Assembly: GCA_040182905.1 (NCBI GenBank)
Contig: JARQWU010000121.1
Location: 1-28,696 of the forward strand
Source of the DNA: Barthelona sp. PAP020
Taxonomy: Eukaryota > Metamonada: BaSk clade
Direction: 5' to 3'
Length of the DNA stretch: 28,696 bases
In this document: positions 1 to 7,641 of the stretch, one piece after another
How the letters are laid out: each line of letters begins with the position of its first letter
Numbering within the stretch: the first letter of the stretch is position 1
Translations under genes and position numbers: made by a program
Notes under the pieces: generated by a model
The model's database searches: none
Told to the model about the DNA's origin: nothing
The model's input: only the letters and a program-made list of their open reading frames with translations

Positions 1-407
1 TTATCACCATAATATACATAATTTGAACAAGAAGAAAAACAAATTCCATTGATATTAGTTCCACCATTCAATCTACACAAGATGGAGAAATCTGGAAGGC
101 TATATACAATGATAGACTTATCATAGGAACATGTTGCCAACTTCTGCCCATTTGGTGAGATGGCAATACCATAAACATTGTGTGAATGCTCTTCTAATGT
201 ACGATTCAATATTCCAGTTGCTACATCAATAACATGAACAGCTGCATTACTACTAACAACCAATTGTTTACCATTTGGCAAGTACTTACTGTCAAAGAAA
301 TAATTAGAAATCACATTTGCAATTTCACCTCCACAATTTTCATCAATTTTTGGAGGAATTAAACCACGTATAAACTCTCCTATTTCACCACTTAATTCAA
401 CAGACAT
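1..407 (-). CDS. WD40-repeat protein, N-terminal part (truncated by window edge)
   Basis: The frame opens with ATG at 407 and stays open for 135 codons to the left edge, so the C-terminal part lies outside. Visible residues form WD40 blades. One stretch with VVSSNAAVHVIDVATG is followed by HSHNVYGIAISPNGQ and then LATCSYDKSIIVYS, the usual GH-like turn, SPNG beta-hairpin and D-x-S-I-x-V-Y strand pattern. The first roughly 45 residues look like a non-repeat leader. No signal peptide is seen. WD40 propellers are scaffolds, and the sequence does not identify which family member this is. The ATG is preceded by a T-rich leader ending GTTTATTATG. The WD40 fold is secure; the orthologue is unknown. 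Confidence 0.8.
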   Translation of the reverse strand, partial: MSVELSGEIGEFIRGLIPPKIDENCGGEIANVISNYFFDSKYLPNGKQLVVSSNAAVHVIDVATGILNRTLEEHSHNVYGIAISPNGQKLATCSYDKSIIVYSLPDFSILCRLNGGTNINGICFSSCSNYVYYGD

Positions 408-512
408 AATAAACTAACAAAAAAAAAAGAAGAAATAAACAGAAATGGAAAACAGAAATCAGGGATTGACTAGAAATTTTCAAAATTTTTCCAAAATTCA
501 AATTGCAAATAT

Positions 513-656
513 TCACCTCATGTCAATGAACGATGTTGACAAATATTCATTGGGTGAAGTTGTTTTGTTTTCAGATTCAGTTGAACTCTCTTCTTTCTTT
601 AATACATCTAAACTATAAGCTATACAACCTATTCGGGTGATTAAGGGATTATGATA
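513..656 (-). pseudogene. Possible 3' coding relic, 47 open codons
   Basis: A minus-strand frame without an initiating ATG is open from 656 to TGA at 513-515. Its end reads SLDVLKKEESSTESENKT followed by SPNEYLSTSFIDMR. This Ser/Glu/Asn-rich tail resembles the C-terminus of a real protein from this genome. No splice-like junction upstream could be identified. The frame differs from that of the open stretch at 785-982, so if both are remains of one gene it has shifted frames. It could equally be chance. Confidence 0.2.
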
Positions 657-780
657 TTAAATTATGGCTATTTTCTCTGTTTATTGTGTGGAATTAGTGT
701 TTGTAACATTAAGCATTTAAATATACTTCGATAATTTCTTTTTATTTTTCTTCTTGTACGAACCGTTTCCCGAACTTATC

Positions 781-976
781 CAAATCAGAAACTGGGAATC
801 TCAATTGATTTATAAATAATAAACTTTAATCTATATTCTTTTCGGGGGTTCAGCGTTCCTGAAAGGAACCTTTCTGATTTGAGACATACTCTTTCATAGA
901 CTGTCTTAAAAGAGCTACGCCCTGTGCGGGGTGTGAAATACTGCATTACTAATTGCTCAAAAGAGCTTAAAGCTCC
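781..976 (+). ncRNA. Candidate structured RNA element (unassigned)
   Basis: Several perfect or near-perfect inverted repeats nest here. CAAATCAGAAA (781-791) pairs with TTTCTGATTTG (871-881), 11 bp without mismatch. Inside it GTTCC (855-859) pairs with GGAAC (865-869) around TGAAA. AGACA (882-886) pairs with TGTCT (902-906). ACGCCC (917-922) pairs with 929-934 including one G-U. GAGCT (963-967) pairs with AGCTC (971-975). The plus strand is favoured only because 11 T at 1009-1019 could end a Pol III transcript. I compared it by eye with tRNA, 5S, U-snRNA, SRP and RNase P signature motifs and found no convincing match. A decayed coding sequence is the main alternative. Confidence 0.25.
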
Positions 977-982
977 GATATT
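785..982 (-). pseudogene. Possible coding relic, 65 open codons
   Basis: Reading down from 982, 65 codons are open before TGA at 785-787, after an in-frame TAA just upstream. The only ATG is internal at 946 and would give 53 residues (MQYFTPRTGRSSFKTVYERV and so on). Composition looks protein-like and the stretch coincides with the GC-richer island. A +1 shift at the stop continues as VSDLDKFGKRFVQEEK and then stops, as a frameshifted gene would. No family was recognised. Chance openness or the structured-RNA explanation are real alternatives, because the plus strand is also fairly open here (816-983 with one TAG). Confidence 0.25.
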
Positions 983-1200
983 TTAAAGATTTATCCTAAT
1001 TGTGCAAGTTTTTTTTTTTCATTTCAGTGTAGGAATTTAAATTTGAGGGTTGTTTGGGTTGATTAAACAAAAAAACGCGAATATTTCCATTTATACTAAA
1101 GTTAAAGGAACACACAAAAATATTAAGACATGCTAACCTCAATAATGAATGTTTAATACCGAAACAGTGGTGAATGAAAGCAAATAAATTTTGTTTTTCT

Positions 1201-3993
1201 TTATGAATCCAGCAAAGAAGCATTTAACGTTAAATCAACAGAATTATTACTTTCTGATGGAATATTAAAATTAAAAATTTCCTCAGTATCCGTATTCTCA
1301 ACAACAACAACATCATCATCATCATCATCATCATTATCCTTGTCCTCGAGAATTTTTTTAATTTTTTGCTTTCGATAATAATCAATGAAATTATCTGCAT
1401 CCACAATAAATAAACCATCCGAAGAACCAAATGGTGCTGGAGCAAAAGTAGCTGCTAAATTAGCAAGGATGTGAGGATTACTTTGTATTGTTGAACGTTC
1501 TGAATCATCAGTACCTACTACAATCATTTCATGAGCCAAAGTTGCCCAACCACCTCTAATAATAGCTTCATTTACTTCAGCCACTTCACCTACAACACTT
1601 GAATGAAATATCTGAGTGAATTCAATGTGATTAGGTGTAACGTGAAACACCACAAATTCATCATCATAATGTATTTGCCCTAAATATTGAGTATTTGGAT
1701 ATTCAAAAGGAATAATTTCAAAGCTTAATTTTTTTTGATTGTTAAGATCAAAAGATTGAGTAAAATTTTGATTAATATATCTCCAATATGTGGATAAAAT
1801 GACTTTAGCACAAGAATTATAGATTCTTTTAGCAAAACGAGGGTTTGTTTCTAATTTTGAAGATATTTTTGGATATAAAGCAAAAATTTCATTTTGTTCA
1901 TTGGAAGAATGAATGGCTAATTTTTTTTTTTTATTGGAAGATGATAAAATTAATAAATGTTGTAAAATTAATAAATAATTGATAGATTTATCAATTTTTT
2001 CATTAAAATTTATAAATTTTAGAATAAATTTATCAAAATTATCATTTTCAAAAATCTCATCCAAATGATCTTCATAATAAATTCTAGAAAAATCATCTGG
2101 ATATACTATACCAAAGATTTTCCATGAAAGTGCTGTTCTTAAATTAAACGTATAATCATTTATATATTTAATAGCAAAATTTATTGGTTGTTTGATACTA
2201 TTTAATTCTCTATCATAACAATTGGTATTATTATTCAAAACTACTCTAATTTCAAAACGTTTATCACCAAAATATCTTAATAAATATACTCTTGTATCAT
2301 TATTAGTCTTTAATTTGATTAAAAAACAACTTCTAATGATTAAACAACCACCAATCAAATCATGATAGAATCTATTAGCAAATATTTGACTATTACTAGA
2401 TTCAACTAAAACTTGAATACTTTCATTCAAATATTCTATTGGTTTCTTCATATAAGTAATAGATGGACCATATAATGAAGGTAACATAGGAGATTGTAAG
2501 ATATAAAAAAAATCAAAATTGAATAATGTAGCAAACAAAAAAAATCCTACTGGAGCTGTATTACTTAAAGATCTTAAAGTGATTAAAGAAAAAAATCTAT
2601 GTCCTATTCGACTAAATATTCCATTATTAACTATATATTGTGAAATTTCAAAAAATCTTTTTAAAAAAAACAAAAATATATGTATAAATGTAAAAGAATA
2701 AAAAAAATTTCTTTGAAATACTGAAATCTCTGCTAAAACAACTCTAGCAAAAAAAGTAACAAAAATATTTGTTGTACTCCTTAATAAACTGCATCTAAAA
2801 GCCAAAATAATTACAAAATAATCAAAAGAAGTCATAGGATGATGTTCTAAGATGTAAATTTTTCCATAATATAAAATAATACTTTGAGGTATAATATTTT
2901 CATACAGAATTTTAAGAAAATCTTTGATAATCAATAAAATTTTGTTTTCTACATATCTTTGAAAGATTATAGCAAAAGGATTTATAACTACTAACATAGG
3001 AAAATGATATATGTTCAAATACATTATAATCACACTTAAAATCAATAAAACCAAAGAAAAATCATGAGATATAATGACTGGAACTACTAAAATTGAACAA
3101 ATTATAGGCATTAATCGTAAAATACTAAACCAAATATGTTTATAACTTAAAGACCCAGTAATAATTAAAATATAAACATATATAAAAAAAATGTTCGAAA
3201 AATTGAAATATTTCAAAAATATTGGACTCAAAAAAGTTAAACTAACATCAATTAATCCTTCTGTTCTAGTAAGTGGTATTTTCCCTCCAGTATAAAGCAT
3301 GATTAATTCAAAAAACCAAGACAAAAATCGAAATGGGGTAGGTAATAACCCAATAGATGAGATAAACGGTAAAAAACCATTCATAGTATGAATCCATTGA
3401 ATATTTAACCAATAAGCAATCGTAGAAATAAAGCTAAAACCAAACATATTCGTTAAATGGGTAATAGCAGGAAATATTTCAATATTTCCAATTGTAGAAT
3501 ATCTGAATGATACAAACTGACAACAAAAATATGTTAAAGTTATTCCTTGTAAAGATATCCAAAAAGAATTTTGTGAATACAAAATTAAAAATTGGTGTAT
3601 AAAACCATTGATAAGCAACAAAAAACTTAAAAAAAATAAAAATAAATTTTGTGAATATATGCGATTCAATTGAGTCGTAGAAAACAAGTCATAATCTCTT
3701 GGAGAAAAAGTTGTGAAAAAGAATTTTATATTAATTATAATTAAAAGAATACTATGAATAATTAATAACCATCTATTTTTATATAAAAAGAAAGAACTGA
3801 TGATAAAAGGATATATTTTCCAAACAACAAATCCGTAAGGTAATAAGATAGGTTCAAAAAATTCTTTAAATATAGGTAATTCAGATAAAGAATCAATCAT
3901 AAAAGTAGATTTCATGTAATAATTCTTATATAGAAACCATACAAACATAAGTGGAAATAATCCAAATATTGCAGTTAATAACCCTAATAACAT
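1201..3993 (-). CDS. PCNX: Pecanex-family multipass membrane protein
   Basis: 930 residues. Roughly residues 1-500 are dense in aromatic and aliphatic segments, alternating with short polar loops, consistent with many transmembrane helices. The C-terminal third is soluble and carries the pecanex signature: NEAIIRGGWATLAHEM near residue 805, then a D-x-S-E-R acidic-basic turn and IQSNPHILANLAA. In known pecanex proteins this reads as an IRG-x-W...DDEERYSIQA...LLRNL block. Animal pecanex proteins exceed 2000 residues, so this is a compact version. The tail has a poly-Asp/poly-Val tract encoded by CAT/CAA trinucleotide repeats. Pecanex proteins are ER/Golgi membrane proteins linked to Notch signalling in flies; the role in a protist is unknown. 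The start at 3993 is the first in-frame ATG and leaves 107 bp to the divergent gene at 4101. Confidence 0.88.
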   Translation of the reverse strand: MLLGLLTAIFGLFPLMFVWFLYKNYYMKSTFMIDSLSELPIFKEFFEPILLPYGFVVWKIYPFIISSFFLYKNRWLLIIHSILLIIINIKFFFTTFSPRDYDLFSTTQLNRIYSQNLFLFFLSFLLLINGFIHQFLILYSQNSFWISLQGITLTYFCCQFVSFRYSTIGNIEIFPAITHLTNMFGFSFISTIAYWLNIQWIHTMNGFLPFISSIGLLPTPFRFLSWFFELIMLYTGGKIPLTRTEGLIDVSLTFLSPIFLKYFNFSNIFFIYVYILIITGSLSYKHIWFSILRLMPIICSILVVPVIISHDFSLVLLILSVIIMYLNIYHFPMLVVINPFAIIFQRYVENKILLIIKDFLKILYENIIPQSIILYYGKIYILEHHPMTSFDYFVIILAFRCSLLRSTTNIFVTFFARVVLAEISVFQRNFFYSFTFIHIFLFFLKRFFEISQYIVNNGIFSRIGHRFFSLITLRSLSNTAPVGFFLFATLFNFDFFYILQSPMLPSLYGPSITYMKKPIEYLNESIQVLVESSNSQIFANRFYHDLIGGCLIIRSCFLIKLKTNNDTRVYLLRYFGDKRFEIRVVLNNNTNCYDRELNSIKQPINFAIKYINDYTFNLRTALSWKIFGIVYPDDFSRIYYEDHLDEIFENDNFDKFILKFINFNEKIDKSINYLLILQHLLILSSSNKKKKLAIHSSNEQNEIFALYPKISSKLETNPRFAKRIYNSCAKVILSTYWRYINQNFTQSFDLNNQKKLSFEIIPFEYPNTQYLGQIHYDDEFVVFHVTPNHIEFTQIFHSSVVGEVAEVNEAIIRGGWATLAHEMIVVGTDDSERSTIQSNPHILANLAATFAPAPFGSSDGLFIVDADNFIDYYRKQKIKKILEDKDNDDDDDDDVVVVENTDTEEIFNFNIPSESNNSVDLTLNASLLDS
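1300..1334. repeat. CAA/CAT trinucleotide repeat inside pecanex
   Basis: On the plus strand a short CAA run leads into eight CAT units (1311-1334). On the coding strand this gives a poly-Asp tract followed by Val-Val-Val-Val in the acidic C-terminal tail of pecanex. The tract is a likely site of length polymorphism. Loss or gain of whole units keeps the frame. Confidence 0.85.
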
Positions 3994-4100
3994 AATAAAT
4001 TTTCAAAATTTAAAGGGATGTTACATTGTATCATGTAAAATTGATTAAAAAACAATTTTCTTTTTTTTCTTATTATTCAAACATTTGAATGAATGAATGA
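3994..4100. promoter_or_regulatory. Bidirectional promoter spacer, 107 bp
   Basis: It separates the ATGs of pecanex (-) and the 1079-aa gene (+). TTTGAA occurs upstream of both starts: as TTCAAA at 4002-4007 (8 nt from the minus ATG) and at 4084-4089 (11 nt from the plus ATG at 4101). ATTGTA lies at 4025-4030. A pyrimidine-rich tract of mostly T precedes the plus gene. Promoter function is inferred from position. Confidence 0.6.
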
Positions 4101-4111
4101 ATGAATGAATG
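4088..4111 (+). repeat. GAAT tetranucleotide repeat over a start codon
   Basis: Six ATGs occur every 4 nt (4089, 4093, 4097, 4101, 4105, 4109), so they fall in all three frames. The ATGs at 4089, 4093 and 4097 each read Met-Asn-Glu-stop. The one at 4109 stops after two codons. The one at 4101 opens the 1079-codon gene, directly after the TGA (4098-4100) of the in-frame mini-ORF begun at 4089. Confidence 0.9.
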
Positions 4112-7100
4112 TATTGACGAAATTAAAGAATATTTGAATAGTTTATCTTTAGATGATGAACAGATTAAGGACGAAAATTATGTAAATAATGTTAAAGAGA
4201 AAATCATTTCAAATGGTATTGAATCTTTTCCTAAAATTAATAATTATTTGAATGATTTGATTGAAAGAATTACAGTGGCTAATCAAGATGACATTCAATT
4301 TCCACTAAATTTTTCAGAATTCGCCAATAAAATATACTTGGACAATATGCGTTTGGAACTGATTGAATGTGCCAAAGATTGGATTTCTAGTGATGCTAAG
4401 GGTTATCCTTTAACATCATCTTCAATGAGTAACGAAATGTCATGGGAATTGGTTTCTGTTAGTAGCACTGTTGGTTTTGATACATTTCCACGAGTTATGA
4501 GTGCTTTACAAAGAAAATCACCAACGGCTTATGATCAGTTGAAGTCTTTTTTAAGTTCGGATGTCATGTTTGGAAGCAATGGTGAAACTATCGTTAACTT
4601 TTTGCTAAACGTTCTGTTTGCTGATGAATACAATTTTTTGGATGAGGACGAGAACTTTTTGGACCAAGAAGATGAAATGGAAGATGAGACAGAGACTGAA
4701 TATTATAAAGCTGCAGAACTTTTTTTGAAGGTTTTTAAAGACTCACCAAAAGTTATCAAACATCAATGTTACATTGCTTTCTGTGATAGATTGATGGAAA
4801 AGCATTTGTATTTGATCAAGAGCAAGACAAAAATGCAAATATTGGGCTTTTTGTTTTTGAAGTTGTATGAAGAACTTTCTAACATGGTATCCTCTGAATG
4901 GGATGTGGAATTGGAAAAAATGATCAGCTGCTTGACCCACAAAGAATATTTGAATTGGCTAGCTGTTGGCGATTCGACAAATTTAATCACGGGTTGTATT
5001 GCTTGTCATCATCGTCCAACAAAAATTTTTTTCTATTTTGCTAATATTTTGTCTCTTGATTTGTGGAAACCAATATTAAATAATTCAAGCTGCAATGAAG
5101 ACAATAAAAATCTACTAGTATGGGTTTGTACATTGTCATTCAAGGCCTTGTTATTCAGTGAAAGTTATAATACCTTGCCATGCTCCAATGTCAAAACTTT
5201 TCAAAATATTTTAAAATATTCATACAATCTTTTGAACGGGAAACACATTTTGACCCAAGATTCTGCAAATTTGGAAACAGCCAGAGTTTTGCTTGAAATG
5301 TATGTTGAAAATTTCAAGCTTATTGGAGATGTTGATTTTTGGAGGTCTGTAATACAATTCATCCTGGGTTTTTATAGGGCTAATTTGATGGATGATCTGA
5401 CGTGTTTGAATCATACTTTGCAACTGCTGATTAATGGGTATTATTTGTGTCCTTCATTAAAGCAAGAGCTACCCAGCAATTTTATCATTTCTCTTGCGTT
5501 TGACATGGATACATTACGAACTTTAGATCTTTCTACATTTTCTTTAATTATTGAGTTGTGTTGTGAGTGCGAATATTTCGAATTTTTGGAAAAGTTTGAA
5601 AGCATGATGAAATTGAAGCTTACTTCTCAAACCAAGAATATATTGAACAAAGGAATTTGTTGGTTAACTCGAAGTTTGAAACCAGGTAATTACAATGATC
5701 TAATTGAATGTTTCCAAACGTTTCTCATTGATTCTCCGTCTGTATTAAACATTTGTAATGATAGACTAGTTGAAAACAAATGTGATATAAAACAACGTAC
5801 TTTTATTACAGATATGTCAGCCAGTGACGTTATTGTTAGTAGTTTTTCGAGTTCAGAGCATGTACATACTATTTGTGAAGAAACTTTTCTTTTACTTAAT
5901 TATTACTTCTATTTAGAAAATATAAACCCCAGAATTGAGAGTGTAACAAGGATAATTGAGGAAAGGATAAATGGTTGTGAAGTGTATTTGGCAGATCCTT
6001 ATCTTGCACACAGTTTTGCTCCAATTCTATTGAGACAAATTGTTTACTACACGTTAAGTTGTTGCAACGTTTTTGATAATCTTGATTTTGAAACAAAAAA
6101 CAAAAGATTTTTTGTGGAATCGAATGAAGAACGGGTAATAAAAATGGAACCAAAAGAAGAACAAGATCAATGTTTTGAATTGAAAAATCAAGAGAATTCT
6201 GGAACAAATTTTGTTCATTCTCATTGGACGCATTCACCTCATATAATGGTTGAATTTTGTTATTATTTGTTGTCAAAACCAGAAGTTATTGATCTTTCAT
6301 TAGCAAAGGAAATATATTTCACTGAATTTTGCAGTCTTTTACCTTTAGCATTGATTCCTCATTCTTTTAGACATTATTTGTTTGGAAAATTGTATCCAGA
6401 TGGATTTTTAACCCAATTGAATTTGCCTAAACAAATATTTCAATTGAAAAGTTTAACAAAACAATTTAAAACTTTTGAAAATTTATATACTTTGATGGAT
6501 ATGAAATATCACAGCAAATTTATTCAATCCGAAGAATTTGTCAAATTTACTAGGAAAAACATTGGAATTATTGATGATTTATTAAATATTTATGTAAAAA
6601 GAAAAGAAAATGTTAAAAGTTTACAAATTGAATTTCCATTAAATTTTTCTTTTTCCAAAGAAAATATCCCAAGCAATTTATTGAATTTCGCTAGATTTTA
6701 TGAAATGATCGGTATCCCATTAAGCTTAACAGTATGGTTCTTCAATCATGAAGAAGTCGGTTTTGATTCTTTCACAATTACAATGTATCAATTATTCTTA
6801 TTTTGTGAAATAAACATCTTTCATCAAATCAACGTTAACTCTTCTACTTGCAATTCACAAAATAATGACCGCAATATTTTCGATTGGGAAAATAGATTGA
6901 AGAAATGCATATTATTTTTGGCTAACTTCAAAGATTCAAATGTAGCTTTGATGGTTTGGCCAAATAATCCAAAAGTAAGATTTAATAACAGACAAAAAAA
7001 TAGTTTTTGGGAAAAAATTGTTAAAAATTCCCTGTATTCAAATAAATTTCCTAATTTAAGAAATTTGGGAATTCCTATCCTATTTCTTTTAAAACAATGG

Positions 7101-7340
7101 TTCTTTCATGGTATTGCAGGTCAATTCGGAATTTTAAATAATATAATATATTATACAAATATTTTATTAAAGGAAAAATTCGATTCAGGAGAAAAAATTT
7201 TGTTTAATTTATTGCAACATTTTGAAATGCAGGCAAATGATTTACTTTCAAATTTATCTAATTTTGATGTTATAGAATTTTGTTATTCTGTCATTAATTT
7301 ATTGTTTCAACCTTATTATGATGTAAATTTAGAAAATTAG
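4101..7340 (+). CDS. Unrecognised 1079-aa acidic, helix-rich protein
   Basis: I do not recognise the family. The protein is rich in Leu, Phe, Asn and Glu, with amphipathic helical stretches along most of its length, suggesting an alpha-solenoid of the HEAT or nuclear-transport/nucleoporin type; this is only an impression. A strongly acidic segment (LDEDENFLDQEDEMEDETET) lies near residues 175-200. There is no signal peptide or obvious transmembrane segment, and no catalytic motif was found. Residues around 670-710 carry a second charged, low-complexity linker. The start is the last useful ATG in a GAAT repeat; the next in-frame Met (near 4348) would remove about 80 residues. It is divergent from pecanex and followed in the same direction by poly(A)-binding protein 301 bp later. 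Confidence 0.85.
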   Translation: MNECIDEIKEYLNSLSLDDEQIKDENYVNNVKEKIISNGIESFPKINNYLNDLIERITVANQDDIQFPLNFSEFANKIYLDNMRLELIECAKDWISSDAKGYPLTSSSMSNEMSWELVSVSSTVGFDTFPRVMSALQRKSPTAYDQLKSFLSSDVMFGSNGETIVNFLLNVLFADEYNFLDEDENFLDQEDEMEDETETEYYKAAELFLKVFKDSPKVIKHQCYIAFCDRLMEKHLYLIKSKTKMQILGFLFLKLYEELSNMVSSEWDVELEKMISCLTHKEYLNWLAVGDSTNLITGCIACHHRPTKIFFYFANILSLDLWKPILNNSSCNEDNKNLLVWVCTLSFKALLFSESYNTLPCSNVKTFQNILKYSYNLLNGKHILTQDSANLETARVLLEMYVENFKLIGDVDFWRSVIQFILGFYRANLMDDLTCLNHTLQLLINGYYLCPSLKQELPSNFIISLAFDMDTLRTLDLSTFSLIIELCCECEYFEFLEKFESMMKLKLTSQTKNILNKGICWLTRSLKPGNYNDLIECFQTFLIDSPSVLNICNDRLVENKCDIKQRTFITDMSASDVIVSSFSSSEHVHTICEETFLLLNYYFYLENINPRIESVTRIIEERINGCEVYLADPYLAHSFAPILLRQIVYYTLSCCNVFDNLDFETKNKRFFVESNEERVIKMEPKEEQDQCFELKNQENSGTNFVHSHWTHSPHIMVEFCYYLLSKPEVIDLSLAKEIYFTEFCSLLPLALIPHSFRHYLFGKLYPDGFLTQLNLPKQIFQLKSLTKQFKTFENLYTLMDMKYHSKFIQSEEFVKFTRKNIGIIDDLLNIYVKRKENVKSLQIEFPLNFSFSKENIPSNLLNFARFYEMIGIPLSLTVWFFNHEEVGFDSFTITMYQLFLFCEINIFHQINVNSSTCNSQNNDRNIFDWENRLKKCILFLANFKDSNVALMVWPNNPKVRFNNRQKNSFWEKIVKNSLYSNKFPNLRNLGIPILFLLKQWFFHGIAGQFGILNNIIYYTNILLKEKFDSGEKILFNLLQHFEMQANDLLSNLSNFDVIEFCYSVINLLFQPYYDVNLEN

Positions 7341-7641
7341 TTTGTTGTTGTGCAAGCAAATTTCAAAAATTTGGTGTGAAAAAAAAAAAAAATCATATAA
7401 AATTTTTTAAAACATTCACATTTGATTTGAGAATTATTAAATTTGAAAGTTAGCAATGCATCAATAACAATAAGAATTTTCTGCCGCTTTTACCAAAATA
7501 AATTTTTATGATTGATAATTTTTTAAAAATATATCAAAATAATTCAAAAGAAAAATCAAAATTGGAAATAGCTTTATTCAACAAAAAAAAAAATTGAAAT
7601 TGGTTGCAAGGAATTTTTTTTTTATAGTTTTTGATTATTCC
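7341..7641. other. Spacer, 301 bp
   Basis: Very AT-rich, with runs of A (7379-7391, 7583-7593) and T (7614-7623). It holds the 3' end of the 1079-aa gene and the promoter of poly(A)-binding protein. No RNA gene, ORF or repeat of note is seen. The reading frame is open upstream of 7642 back to 7594 but contains no ATG there. Confidence 0.7.

Larger units (their letters stand above)
408..1200. other. Long spacer (793 bp) with a GC-richer island
   Basis: No intact gene is recognised between the WD40 start and the pecanex stop. Most of it is AT-rich, but 841-976 has 60 G/C in 136 bases (about 44%, hand count), against 14 in 60 just upstream. The island folds well and contains stop-free stretches on the minus strand (see separate entries). 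A run of 11 T at 1009-1019 follows it on the plus strand. The part nearest 407 is the presumed promoter of the WD40 gene. The part nearest 1200 is the presumed 3' region of pecanex. Confidence 0.7.

Noticed and set aside
841-870. tRNA T-arm-like GGGTTCAGCG sequence
   Set aside because: The T stem pairs poorly, and no A box, anticodon arm or acceptor stem could be built around it.
996-1223. 75-codon minus-strand ORF over the pecanex stop
   Set aside because: It overlaps the 3' end of pecanex in another frame, runs through a T11/A11 tract and has no family-like features.
2519-2701. 60-codon plus-strand ORF inside pecanex
   Set aside because: It is antisense to a well-supported gene and is lysine/asparagine-rich because of the A-rich complement of transmembrane codons.
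5896-6276. 126-codon minus-strand ORF inside the 1079-aa gene
   Set aside because: It is antisense to a continuous long coding frame and shows no recognisable motif.
7594-7641. Extension of PABP to a TTG codon at 7594
   Set aside because: A nuclear eukaryotic gene should start with ATG. The first ATG is 7642 and RRM1 begins soon after it.
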